A stretch of 64,000 nt of DNA. It comes from Ciceribacter ferrooxidans (GTDB lineage: Bacteria > Pseudomonadota > Alphaproteobacteria > Rhizobiales > Rhizobiaceae). The notes under the pieces were generated by a model. It did not search any database. It saw nothing but the letters and a program-made list of their open reading frames with translations, and was not told the DNA's origin. Positions within the stretch are counted from its first letter, which is position 1, and each line of letters opens with the position of its first letter. Shown here one piece after another: positions 32,318 to 41,900 of this stretch. The stretch lies in the NCBI RefSeq assembly GCF_004137355.1, contig NZ_SDVB01000253.1:434001-498000 (forward strand), written 5' to 3'. A program made the position numbers and the translations under genes.

Positions 32318-34108
32318 TCAGATTTCGCCGGACATCTCCCTCCGCCGACGATCGAGTTCTTCGCTGTAGCGCCTCAGCGTGTAGCTTTCCGTAAGCAGGC
32401 CGACGACCCGTCGCTCGATCTGATTGTTCACCACGGCAAGCGCTTCCGCTTTCAACCTGTCGAACATCGCTGCCGCCTGTTTGGCGTTCATCGTGCCGAG
32501 CAGAACGTCGTTCTGGTATTTCGCGAAGGATGCGATCGTCGGCGGTTCTGCCGCGTCTTCCCTGAGAGCAGCGTAGACGTCCGGCAGGAGTACGATGCCC
32601 GCATATTTGCCTGTCTCGTCCGTCAAGAGGACCCGCTGCGTCGATCCCAAGGGGAACTCTTTGCGGAAGTCTTCGAAGGGCGTGTCTGCGAACGCTGTCC
32701 GGACGTCCGCACGCATCATGCGTGAGACGGTCAGATTGCGAATCCAGCCGACGTCGTGCGCGCTGCGTATGGTTTCGCCGCGCAGATGGAAGCGCCAGGT
32801 CGCGAAGGAGTATCCGAACGTCATGCGTGCAGTGATCGAAGAGGTGATGACTGCCGCAAGCGCGAGTGCCGTGATCGGGAAGTCCCCCGTCATTTCCAGC
32901 GCCAGGAACGTCATCGTCAAAGGGCCGCCGATGACGGCGACGGCAAGGGCGCTCATGCCGACCACGGCATAGATCACCGGCGTGACCGTGGCATGGGCGA
33001 ACACGTAGGGAGCCGAATAGGCGAAGAGCTTGCCCAGCAAGGCGCCGATGAAGAGCGAGGCGAAGAAGAGACCGCCGCGGAAGCCGGAACCGATCGAAAC
33101 GGCAGATGCCACCGACTTCAGGGCAAGGAGCACCAGGAGTGTGGGAATCGTGATGCTCTCCCCGAGATTGAGATGCAGCGCGCCGTGGCCGGCCGAAAGC
33201 ACCTGTTGATCGATCAGGGCCATGAGGCCGACGACGATGCCGCCGAGTGCTGGCCGGAATGTCGGCGACACCGAACTCTTGCGCGCCGTCTCCTCGATCA
33301 GCGTAACCCCCTTCATGAGAAGGATGCCCGCACCGGCGCAGAAGACGCCGAGCAAGATCGCCGGAACATAGTCTGCCGGGACAACGCTCCCGAATTCGCC
33401 GACGTCGATCATGAAGGCGTCGCCGAAGAGGAGGCGGGTGATGATGGTCGCGATCAGCGCCGAAACCACGACAGGCGCGAGGCTCACGATCGTATAGGTA
33501 CCGATGATGAGTTCGAAGGCGTAGAAGGCGCCCGTCAGCGGCGCATTGAACGCAGCTGCGATTGCACCCGCCGCACCACACCCGACAAGAATGCGGAGAT
33601 CAGCGCGGCGCAGTTGCAGCAGGTAGCCGATCTTCGAGGCGATCCCCGAGGAAAGCTGGGTATAGCCGGCCTCCAGTCCGACGGAGGCGCCGAACCCGTT
33701 TGAGATCAGGTTCTGGACGGCTACGATGATGCTGTCGGTCAGCGACAGGCGCCCGCCGTGCAGCGCGTTGGCCTCGATCGGGTCGACCATCGGCTTCTTG
33801 CGCCACTCCCGCAGGATGAGAAACACCGCACCAATGATGATGCCGCCGATGATCGGCGCGATGAGAACAAGAAATGGATCGATTTCGCTGGCGGCACTCA
33901 GCCGCTCGCCGGACGGCAACCTGAACATGAGGCGGTGCAGCGCCTGCGAAATCCAGCTCATGGCCGCGACAACAAGACCGGCCGCCACACCGACCGCCAC
34001 CGCCGCGGCGATAAGCCCGAACTCGCTCCGGCGGATGAGTACTCGCAGGCGTGCCGGGTCGACAACAGCGCGAATGGAAGACGACGAACGTAACAGGTGC
34101 TGGAGCAT
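32318..34108 (-). CDS. ClC family chloride channel or transporter with CBS-like C-terminus
   Basis: A 596-residue membrane protein of the voltage-gated chloride channel family, followed by a C-terminal CBS-like domain (about 440-560: MMRADVRTAFADTPFEDFRKEF). The family motifs are altered: GLEAG replaces GREGP but keeps the gating Glu, no clear GSGIP is present near residue 105, and GGLFFAS replaces GGLFAP. FNAPLTGAFYAFEL is well kept. It belongs to a rhizobial subgroup that I cannot tie to transport mode. I start it at ATG 34108; a TTG at 34129 is less likely. Confidence 0.83.
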   Translation of the reverse strand: MLQHLLRSSSSIRAVVDPARLRVLIRRSEFGLIAAAVAVGVAAGLVVAAMSWISQALHRLMFRLPSGERLSAASEIDPFLVLIAPIIGGIIIGAVFLILREWRKKPMVDPIEANALHGGRLSLTDSIIVAVQNLISNGFGASVGLEAGYTQLSSGIASKIGYLLQLRRADLRILVGCGAAGAIAAAFNAPLTGAFYAFELIIGTYTIVSLAPVVVSALIATIITRLLFGDAFMIDVGEFGSVVPADYVPAILLGVFCAGAGILLMKGVTLIEETARKSSVSPTFRPALGGIVVGLMALIDQQVLSAGHGALHLNLGESITIPTLLVLLALKSVASAVSIGSGFRGGLFFASLFIGALLGKLFAYSAPYVFAHATVTPVIYAVVGMSALAVAVIGGPLTMTFLALEMTGDFPITALALAAVITSSITARMTFGYSFATWRFHLRGETIRSAHDVGWIRNLTVSRMMRADVRTAFADTPFEDFRKEFPLGSTQRVLLTDETGKYAGIVLLPDVYAALREDAAEPPTIASFAKYQNDVLLGTMNAKQAAAMFDRLKAEALAVVNNQIERRVVGLLTESYTLRRYSEELDRRRREMSGEI

Positions 34109-34248
34109 GATGGTGCGACGAGGGGGCAAAGAGATGCATGCTACTTAGTGCGAACCGCCTGCAGAGGCAAACTCGTAACCGACCTTACCCGTCGCTATGT
34201 GAGCACCTGGCGACCTCCATCACGCATGCACCGGTGAAGCCTGCGCAG

Positions 34249-35199
34249 CTAAAGAGGTTTCCTGCCTGGCCAGGGATTGATGCCGTCTCGCAGCCACAGC
34301 AGCGCATCGAGCCAGAAGCCGCTGGCGTGCCGGGCATGGAAGAGATCGAAATGTCCGAGACGGTCCACGCCGAGATCAGCGGGTGAGAGCACGACTTCCG
34401 TCGCGGGCGCGTGTCGATAGTATCGAAGGGCTCGTCTGATTGCCGCCACCGTCGCGAACTCATCGTCGGACGCGGTGATTGCCAGGATCGGAGCGGTCAC
34501 GGCGGCAAAGCTCTTCAAGATCGCTTGCCGTTCGCGCGCGGGATAGCTCCGTTCCATGTGTTCGCGTCGAAAGCTCCACTCGTTCGCGACAGCCGCCGGC
34601 AGATCTTCGAGCCAACCGAGACGTTCTCCGGGAAAATAGCCGAAGACCGCAGTCAGAGCCGGCATGACCAGGTGCCACTTGAGGAACAGACGCAGCCGCT
34701 CGCGGGCCGCGTAGTCGCGCCAGTAGGCATATTGCGCCCCGACGGTAAGCATCCGGTCGATGCGCCGGGCGTTCGCCGCAAAGCCGGGCAAAAAGCCGCC
34801 GATGCTGTGGCCGACGACGGCGACGGGGCCGTCGCCGAGCTTCTCGGCGAAGTCGAGCGCCGCCTCGAAATCGCGCTCGCCCCAGTCGCGCCAGCGAAAG
34901 CCGCAGCCGCGAAGACGGCCGGGCCGTGAAAGGCCGATGCCGCGATAGTCGTAGGTGAGGACGTTGAAGCCGTGTTCGGCGAGAAAGCGGGCGAAGTAGT
35001 GATAATAGCGGGCGTGAACGCCCGTCGCGGCATTGACGACGACGGTACCGCAGCGGGGATCGACACGGCCGCTCCAGACATGGCCGTGGAGCGTCACGCC
35101 GTCCTTGCACCTCAGAGTGATCTCCCGCCCATCGACGGACTGTAGGCCATCGTTTGCAAGATGCCCGGAGCGTTCCTGCGTCCGACTGTATTCCGCCAT
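34249..35199 (-). CDS. Alpha/beta hydrolase
   Basis: A 316-residue soluble enzyme. The core has TYDYRGIGLSRPG, the nucleophile elbow GHSIGG with Ser, and a later ITASDDEFATVAA segment holding the acid residue; HFDLFH near the end gives the His. It has the usual cap insert between strands. The start ATG 35199 follows a run of GGAGGAGG; the frame extends to 35223. Substrate unknown. It runs divergent from a TetR gene, which may regulate it. Confidence 0.8.
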   Translation of the reverse strand: MAEYSRTQERSGHLANDGLQSVDGREITLRCKDGVTLHGHVWSGRVDPRCGTVVVNAATGVHARYYHYFARFLAEHGFNVLTYDYRGIGLSRPGRLRGCGFRWRDWGERDFEAALDFAEKLGDGPVAVVGHSIGGFLPGFAANARRIDRMLTVGAQYAYWRDYAARERLRLFLKWHLVMPALTAVFGYFPGERLGWLEDLPAAVANEWSFRREHMERSYPARERQAILKSFAAVTAPILAITASDDEFATVAAIRRALRYYRHAPATEVVLSPADLGVDRLGHFDLFHARHASGFWLDALLWLRDGINPWPGRKPL

Positions 35200-35263
35200 C
35201 GCCTCCTCCTCCTCCTCCGTCACTGTCGACGCGACCGAGGCTAGCAGCGGCTATGTCTTGTGC

Positions 35264-35281
35264 ATACTCACTGGTCGGTAT
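35264..35281. promoter_or_regulatory. Candidate TetR operator between the hydrolase and tetR genes
   Basis: The 18 bases fit the symmetric pattern ATACNNACNNGTNNGTAT (6 of 9 pairs). The site lies 12 bases before the TetR start and overlaps a likely -10 (TATACA 35279-35284). This position suits self-regulation and control of the divergent hydrolase. Inference from symmetry and place only. Confidence 0.45.
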
Positions 35282-35292
35282 ACATGTTTCTT

Positions 35293-35880
35293 ATGGCCAC
35301 CTCCGAGCTACCGACCCGCGACCGCATCGTTTCCGCCGCCGCCAAGCTCTTCTACGATGAAGGCATCCGGCGCGTGAGCGTCGATGCCGTGGCCGAGGAG
35401 GCAGGTGTCACCAAGCGGACGCTCTATTACCATTTCGCCAGCAAGGACGATCTCGTCGCCGCCTATCTGGCGGGACGCGACCAGCCGAGCTTCTCAAAAT
35501 TCCAGCACTGGTATCGGGAAAGCGAAGGGCCGCTGCCGGAGCGGATCAAGGCTGTCTTTGCGGGTCTCGCAAGGTCGGCGCGTCATCCCAAATGGAAGGG
35601 TTGCGGATTCCTGCGAACTTCTGCCGAGCTTGCCAACATGCCCGGCCATCCGGCGATGAAGATTGGCGCCGCCCACAAACGGCGCCTGGAGGACTGGCTG
35701 GCGGATATCTTCGCGGGGGAAGGCGTGCAGGAGCCGCGCATGCTTGCAAGGCAGGTCGTTCTTCTCGTCGACGGCGCATTCGCCGTCGTGCTCCTCAATC
35801 GCGATCCGGGCTATATCGAGACCGCCGGTGCCGCTGCCGCTACACTGGTTGCCGCGGCGACGGATCGACAGTCAGCCTGA
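35293..35880 (+). CDS. TetR family transcriptional regulator
   Basis: A 195-residue regulator when started at ATG 35293 (ATG 35284 also possible). The N-terminal DNA-binding part is classic: TRDRIVSAAAKLFYDEGIRRVSVDAVAEEAGVTKRTLYYHFASKDDLVAAYL. The ligand part is helical with GCGFLRTSAELA, a sequence often seen in rhizobial repressors of this kind. It probably represses itself and the divergent hydrolase gene through the site at 35264-35281. Confidence 0.86.
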   Translation: MATSELPTRDRIVSAAAKLFYDEGIRRVSVDAVAEEAGVTKRTLYYHFASKDDLVAAYLAGRDQPSFSKFQHWYRESEGPLPERIKAVFAGLARSARHPKWKGCGFLRTSAELANMPGHPAMKIGAAHKRRLEDWLADIFAGEGVQEPRMLARQVVLLVDGAFAVVLLNRDPGYIETAGAAAATLVAAATDRQSA

Positions 35881-35890
35881 CCTGAACGCC

Positions 35891-36451
35891 TCACCCGTGG
35901 TCGCCCACCGCGTATCGCAGGATTACCGCGCCGGTCTTGACAGCTCTGGTTTCGAGCAGTGTCAGCTGCCTCGGAGTTTCTGTCGGCTTGAAGTGCGGAT
36001 TGCCGCCACCCAGCACGACCGGCACCAGGCAGATCCGGATTTCATCGATCAGGCCCGCCTTCAGCAGGTCGTCGCAGAGTTCGGCGCTCCCGAAGATGAA
36101 GATGTCCTTGCCTGCCTGCTCCTTCAGCATCTTCAATTCCGAGACGGGATCGCGAACGATGCGCGTGTTGTTCCAGTCTGCCTTTTCGAGACTGCGGCTG
36201 GCCACGATCTTCGCGATCGAATTCATGTAGGCCTTGATTTCCGGTTCATTCGTCGCCTCAGGCCAGTAGGCGGCCATGCCTTCATAGGTTTTCCGGCCGA
36301 AGATGAGCAGGTCCGTTTGCCGGCTTATTTCGAGTGCATAGGCACTCAGTTCATCGCCCCAGGCGAGTTCATGAAAGTGCAGATCCCATGGTGCCTTGCC
36401 TTCGAAATAGCCGTCCAGCGTCATGAGGTTCCAGATGATCAGTTTGCGCAT
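35891..36451 (-). CDS. Dihydrofolate reductase / RibD-like reductase family protein
   Basis: A 186-residue protein of the RibD C-terminal (bacterial bifunctional deaminase-reductase) fold. It starts MRKLIIWNLMTLDGYFEGKA, has LLIFGRKTYEGMAAYW and the nucleotide-binding segment DIFIFGSAELCDDLLKAGLIDEIRICLVPVVLGGGNP. It probably reduces a small compound with NADPH; it is not the main folate enzyme. The ATG at 36451 is preceded by GGAGGAAGAA. It runs divergent from the HxlR regulator. Confidence 0.85.
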   Translation of the reverse strand: MRKLIIWNLMTLDGYFEGKAPWDLHFHELAWGDELSAYALEISRQTDLLIFGRKTYEGMAAYWPEATNEPEIKAYMNSIAKIVASRSLEKADWNNTRIVRDPVSELKMLKEQAGKDIFIFGSAELCDDLLKAGLIDEIRICLVPVVLGGGNPHFKPTETPRQLTLLETRAVKTGAVILRYAVGDHG

Positions 36452-36471
36452 TTCTTCCTCCACTTTAAAAC

Positions 36472-36502
36472 CAGTTGCAATTAGAAAGCAGTTGAAAATT
36501 AG
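36472..36502. repeat. Direct repeat CAGTTGCAATTAG / CAGTTGAAAATTAG, possible HxlR site
   Basis: Two near-equal copies (36472-36484 and 36489-36502), spaced 17 bases start to start, lie in the AT-rich gap between the RibD-like and HxlR genes. Direct repeats in such a gap are typical binding sites for the divergent regulator. Not proven. Confidence 0.45.
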
Positions 36503-36543
36503 CAAGACTGATTTTACAATGCAAGCGGTTTTTGGAGAGGGAA

Positions 36544-37053
36544 ATGGAAGAGACGCATCGTTCCGGATGTCCGATAAATCTGACGCTCGAGGTTCTCGGC
36601 GATCGCTGGAGCCTGATCGTCATACGCGACGTGATGTTCGGCAATCGCCGGCACTTCCGCGAACTCCTGCAGAATTCGGAGGAGGGGATTGCCTCGAACA
36701 TCCTTGCGGACCGGCTGAAGAAGCTGGTGGAAAGGGGGCTGCTGACGCGCGCTGACGATCCCAGTCATAAGCAGAAGGCGATCTACAGCCTGACCGAAAT
36801 GTCGATCGAGCTCGTGCCGCTGTTCGCCGAAATGGGCGCCTGGGGCAGGCGGCATCTTGCCGTATCGGAAGATCTTGCGATTCGGGCGGAACTTCTGGAG
36901 AAGGGCGGGCGGACGCTCTGGCGGGATTTCATGGACGAACTGCGCTTCCTCCACCTCGGCCTTCCGATGCCCGAGGGCACGCCGTCGGCCTTGTCGAAGC
37001 TGACGGAGGCCTATCTGGCGACGAAGGCGAGGATGGAGACCGTCGACGGGTGA
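36544..37053 (+). CDS. HxlR family transcriptional regulator
   Basis: A 169-residue regulator with a winged helix: GCPINLTLEVLGDRWSLIVIRDVMFGNRRHFRELLQNSEEGIASNILADRLKKLVERGLL. The conserved Cys near the start (SGCPIN) may sense oxidants or electrophiles as in other HxlR proteins. The C-terminal third is longer than the family norm. It starts at ATG 36544 after GGAGAGGG. It probably controls the divergent RibD-like gene. Confidence 0.85.
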   Translation: MEETHRSGCPINLTLEVLGDRWSLIVIRDVMFGNRRHFRELLQNSEEGIASNILADRLKKLVERGLLTRADDPSHKQKAIYSLTEMSIELVPLFAEMGAWGRRHLAVSEDLAIRAELLEKGGRTLWRDFMDELRFLHLGLPMPEGTPSALSKLTEAYLATKARMETVDG

Positions 37054-37059
37054 CCGCGC

Positions 37060-37869
37060 TCAGTCGCGCCGGAAGATCAGGCTCGCGCCCCACCCAGTGA
37101 TCAGGGCGAGCAAAACAGCCAGAACGCCATAGGACAGGGGTTGTTCGTGCGCGGCATTGGTGATGGAGTCTTCGAGCCCCGTCTTGATGACCCTGAGCGG
37201 CAGTTCGCGTTGTGCAAGGAATTCGCCGCTCTTGAAGAGATAGGCCCGAACCATGTGAACGCCGTTGGGAATATTGGCCGGCAGTTTGAGCGTCGCCTTA
37301 AACAGGCTCGCACTGACGAAGCGCACGCCGCCGGTGTCGCTCTGGTAAAGACCGCTGGTCTGCTTCAGGCGGCGGAAGGCCTCCCTGAATTCGGCAAGGT
37401 TGGCGGCGCTTTGAAAGTAGCCGGTCGGTGTCAGCGGCATGTAGTCGACGCCCAGCCCGAGATCGACGAGCTCCTGCTGCGCGGTGATCTCGTCGAGCGG
37501 TCGCGTGCTTGCCAGCGAATAGGACTGCGGCATCCGCTCGAACGTCATCGAATTGCGGTTAACCCAGATGCCGAAGAGCCGCTCCTTATGGCGGACGGTC
37601 GCTTCGTCGCGTGGCCCCTCGAGCGTCACCACCACGTCGTACTGGCCGATGGCGAGAAGCAGCGCGTCGGTGTTCGTGAGCGCCCCGAAGATCGTGAGAT
37701 CTGCCCCGCGAAAATCGGAGGTGATCGCGATTTCGCTGGTCGATGTGCCGATGTCGAGGCTTTCCATGTCGGGAGCGGTCGACTGGAACGGAACCTGTCC
37801 GGCGGCCTCGCTCGCGAGGAACGCCAAAAGGACCGTGACGGCGGCGAAGAGCATCGTGCGCATCGGCAT
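37060..37869 (-). CDS. TIGR02186 family membrane protein
   Basis: A 269-residue protein with an N-terminal signal (LFAAVTVLLAFLASEAAGQ), a periplasmic beta-rich part and one C-terminal membrane helix (SYGVLAVLLALITGWGASLIF) with a short RRD tail. This is the TIGR02186 family of alphaproteobacteria, usually found next to TauE/SafE transporters. Its ATG overlaps the transporter stop by one base, so it is translated together with it. It probably helps the transporter; no activity is known. Confidence 0.85.
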   Translation of the reverse strand: MPMRTMLFAAVTVLLAFLASEAAGQVPFQSTAPDMESLDIGTSTSEIAITSDFRGADLTIFGALTNTDALLLAIGQYDVVVTLEGPRDEATVRHKERLFGIWVNRNSMTFERMPQSYSLASTRPLDEITAQQELVDLGLGVDYMPLTPTGYFQSAANLAEFREAFRRLKQTSGLYQSDTGGVRFVSASLFKATLKLPANIPNGVHMVRAYLFKSGEFLAQRELPLRVIKTGLEDSITNAAHEQPLSYGVLAVLLALITGWGASLIFRRD

Positions 37870-38795
37870 CAGCCCCCCATTGCGCCTGTGGCGATCGAAT
37901 AAAGATCCTCGGGCGTCACGACCAGATCGATCGCAAGGCGCACGCCGACGGCAAGCACGAGCAGTCCCAGCAGTGCGCGGAGCTGCTCGCCGCGCAGCCT
38001 CTGGCCGACCCGGACACCATATTGTGCGCCCACGACACCCGCGACCATCAGCAGGAACGCCAGCACGATGTCCACCGAATAGTTCGTCGTCGCCTGGACG
38101 ATGGTCGTGTATGCCGTAACGAAGATGATCTGGAACAGCGATGTGCCGACGACGACGTTGGTCGGGATGCGCAGCAGGTAGATCATCGCCGGCACCATGA
38201 TGAAACCGCCGCCGACGCCCATGATCGAGGTAAGCACGCCGATCCCGAACCCCAGCCCGATGACCGGCAGGATGCTCAGGTAGATCTTCGACTTCTTGAA
38301 ACGCACCTTGAAGGGCAGGCGGTGCACCCAGATGTGCTGACCCGGCCGCCGCAGGGTTGCCGGCTCGTTGCGCGCGGCCCGCCGCATCGCGTTCAGGCTC
38401 TCCATCAGCATCAGGCTGCCGATCGTCCCGAGAAATACGACGTAGAGCAGGGAGATGAAGAGGTCGAGTTGACCGGCGCTGCGCAGCCAGGAAAAGACGT
38501 AGATGCCGGCCGTCGCCCCCACGAGACCGCCGACGAGCAGGACGAGCCCGAGCTTCACATCCAGCGTACCCCGTCGGAAATGGGTGATCGCGCCGGAGAC
38601 GGACGAGGCGACGACCTGATTGGCGCCGGTCGCCACCGCCACGACGGGAGGGATGTTGTAGAAGATCAGGAGAGGCGTGATCAAGAAGCCACCGCCCACA
38701 CCGAACATGCCGGACAGAAAACCGACGGCCGCGCCCATGCCGAGAATGATGAAGATGTTCACCGACAATTCTGCGATCGGCAGGTAGATTGTCAC
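37869..38795 (-). CDS. TauE/SafE family sulfite or organosulfonate exporter
   Basis: A 308-residue membrane protein with about eight helices. Two inverted halves carry the family motif: GMGAAVGFLSGMFGVGGGFLITPLLI near the start and IGVLTSIMGVGGGFIMVPAMIYLLRIPTNVVVGTSLFQ in the second half. It probably exports sulfite, sulfoacetate or a related anion. It is the first gene of an operon with the TIGR02186 gene. A CCCCGC-N4-GCGGGG hairpin lies upstream at 38818-38833. Confidence 0.85.
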   Translation of the reverse strand: MTIYLPIAELSVNIFIILGMGAAVGFLSGMFGVGGGFLITPLLIFYNIPPVVAVATGANQVVASSVSGAITHFRRGTLDVKLGLVLLVGGLVGATAGIYVFSWLRSAGQLDLFISLLYVVFLGTIGSLMLMESLNAMRRAARNEPATLRRPGQHIWVHRLPFKVRFKKSKIYLSILPVIGLGFGIGVLTSIMGVGGGFIMVPAMIYLLRIPTNVVVGTSLFQIIFVTAYTTIVQATTNYSVDIVLAFLLMVAGVVGAQYGVRVGQRLRGEQLRALLGLLVLAVGVRLAIDLVVTPEDLYSIATGAMGG

Positions 38796-38881
38796 GGGTA
38801 GCCTCTAAATGCGTGCGCCCCGCAGGTGCGGGGAATGGAAAGCGTCGGTTTTCCGGCGGGCTCCGAAGAGGGGCGAGACCG

Positions 38882-38906
38882 GGTCAAGTCATTGGCAGGC
38901 TTGACC
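38882..38906. repeat. Inverted repeat GGTCAAG-N11-CTTGACC upstream of the TauE gene
   Basis: Seven-base perfect arms in the 204-bp gap between podJ and the TauE gene, about 90 bases upstream of the latter. It could be an operator. The rest of the gap holds only the hairpin at 38818-38833. Confidence 0.35.
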
Positions 38907-38999
38907 TCCGTCATATTTTTCATGCGCCCGTCGGTCAGACCTGTCAATTCCGTGGCATGGCTTTACGCGCGCATTTTTCCGGTTTTGTGACGGCGCACG

Positions 39000-41900
39000 T
39001 CATTTGTTGCGCGCTAGCAATTCCTTCACCAGTTTGTCCGTGACCTTACCGGTCGGTTCCATGCCGACCGAGGTCTGGAAAGCCTTGATGGCGGTGACCG
39101 TCTTCTCCCCGAGTACCCCGTCCGGCACGCCGGCGTCGAAGCCGTTGTTGTTCAGGATACCCTGGATGTTGCGGATCGCCTTCTGCATGTCGACGCTGGC
39201 GGTCTTTACGCCTGTGCCCGCCCACTCGTCCGGGACGTCGGTCGAGTTGGTTTGCGGGTCCAGGGGCTGCGGCTTCCAGAGATCGACGGCGGCGCGTGCC
39301 TTTTCGAGCTGATCCGGCGCCATGACGTTGGCGACTTCGTCGCGCTTCTTGGCGGCGTCCTTGTCACCGGCCTTGGCGGCGATCGCAAACCACTTGTAGG
39401 ATTCGACCAGGTTCTGCGGAACGCCGTTGCCGCGCGCGTTCAGGATCGCCAGGTTGAACTGGCTGTCGGAGACGCCGAGTTCCGCCGCCTTGCCGAACCA
39501 TTTGGCCGCTGTCGGGTAGTCTTGTGTTCCCGTCGCACCCGATGCGTGCATGACGGCGAGGTTGTGCATGGCGCTCGCATTGCCCTTTTCGGCGGCGAGC
39601 TCGTAATAGTGACGGGCCGTTTCGACGTTGCGTTCGACGCCGCTGCCGTTTTCGTAGAGGTTGGCCAGCCGGTACATCGCCGGGGCGAAGCCCTTGTCCG
39701 CGGCCATCTTGTACCATTTCGCGGCTTCGGCGAAGTCGCCGTCGACGCCACGGCCTTCGGAGTAGCGGGCCGCGACCTCGAAGAGCGCGAGCGGGTCCCC
39801 CTGCTTGGCGGCGATGACGAGAGACGCTGGCTTAATCGCATCGGGAACTGCGATGGTCTCAACCGGCGTATTTTCCGCTGCGCCCACGTTGGGCGTGGTC
39901 TGCCCCGCCGATGCCGCCTGCACCGGGGTGGCGGAGGACAGGGTCTCCGCGGCCTGCAGATCTGCGGCCTTCGTGGGGGCAGCCGGCGTGAGCTTGCTGC
40001 TCTCGTCGAGTGAAACGGGTGCCGTGAGCGCCGCCGGGGCTGACGGAGCGGTCCCTGCATCCGAGTTTGTCGGCTCCGTCCGGTCTTCAGCCTGTGCCGG
40101 TGTGGCCCTCTCGTCCTCGATGGATGCGTCGGCCGTTTTCTGGGCGTCCGCGCCGGCCCCCGGCTGTTTGGCGCTGACGTCGCCCGCCGGGCCCGCCGTG
40201 GTCACTGGCAGCGGCTCGTCGCTGCGCAACAGCGTGTTGACGAGCGGCATTGACATTGCGACGAGCAGCACGGCGCCGACAGCCATCAGAATCGGCCGGC
40301 GGTAGCGCGAAAGCATGGAGTCTGCCGCCTTGCCGGTTTCCGTCTTGGCTGGGCCGGCACGATAGGTCCGGTCCATTTCGCTGGCCGCGGCCTGTGCGGC
40401 GCGGCGGGCGGCGGCGATGTAGTCGGTACGATCGCCGTCGGCGGCGGGCCCGTTGCCGGACTCGCGCTGTGCAGCTTGCGTCGCCCGAACCCGTTCCAGG
40501 ATCTTGCGCACGTCCGGTGCCCCCGAGCCGGGCTCGAGCAGTTCGTTGGCTTCTTCGGGCGGCAGCATCTCAGACGCGTCGATGGACGGGCTCGGATCGA
40601 CCAGAGTGCGCGGCGCGGGCGCGCCGTCGTCCTTCTTCTGGCCGGGAATCAGGCGCTTGCCGAGCCCGGAAAGAAGGCTTGGTTTCGCCACCTTCTTCGG
40701 TACGGCCTTTGAATTGTGCGCCGGTTCCGGCGCCTCGAGCGCATATTCTTCCGCTCCCGGGATCGCGGCCGCTGGTGCGATATCACCGGTGATATGCGCA
40801 GGCTGCGCCTCGACCTGGGCGTGCCGCTCCACCACCGCCGCAGAGGCGGGGGGCGCTACGGGACCGTCGAGCGGACTACGCTCCCGCGTGCTGACGCGCG
40901 TGTCGATCTGGTCGAGCTTTTCGGCGATCTGAACCAGCGTATCGTGCAGGGCCTCGAAGGTGCGATGGGTCCGCTCCTCCGAATTCCGGCTGACCGACTC
41001 CAGGTCCTTGAGGTGGTCGGCCAGTGCCGAAAGCGCTGCGAGGTCGGCACCCGAAGCATCCCCGCGGGTCGCCTGCGTATGTGCGTAGCTCTCCATCACC
41101 GTCTCTGCCGCCTGGCGAGCCGCCTCGATGATGTATTCGTCGCTGGTGGCGATATAATCTTCCAGTGCCGCGACGCGGCCGGCCATGACACCGTTGCCGG
41201 CGCCGGCGTCCGAGGGCGAACTGCTGATCAGCGTCGAGAGGTGGGCGATCTGTTCTTCGAGGCCGCGCAGAGCGGAGGTGTCCTGGGCGGGGGCGACGGC
41301 CGTCTCCTCCAGCCGGTCGACGATCGTATTGAGCCGCTGTTCGAGTTCGCGGAATGCGAAATCGCCGGCAGAACCCGTCGGCGCGGGGACCGCAAGGGAG
41401 CTGATGCGCTCGGCGAGCACGTCGAGACGGTCCGCCAGCCGGTCACTGACCGCGCCCTGGTCGAGCGCGTCGATCTTGCGGGAAATATCGGCGAGATAGC
41501 CCGTGAGTTCGGGCTGGGGTCCGCCCTGCTGGCCGCGCTCGAGCATATCGGAAAGCTGGTCGAGACGCTCCTCGAGCCGACGTGCGGTCTGTTGCGTGCC
41601 GAGCTCCTCGATGCGGGCGGTGAGCGCCTCCAGGCGGTGGCCGAGGTCGACCGTCGGGTCCTGCTGCTCGAAGGCTCGTCCGGCAATCGTCTCGATCTGC
41701 TGGGCGATGCCGGCGATGCGGTCCTCGATGCGGCCGATCGAGACGGTGTCCGAGCCGGCGCCGGAGTGGCGAGTTCCGGCGGCGATGGCTCGGGTGATTT
41801 CGTCGAGCCGCATGTCGATGCCCGCGAACTGCTCCATCAGCATGCGTTCGTTGGGATCGATATGCGCGCCGATGTGCTCGAGCGCCGTGGCGACGGTCAC

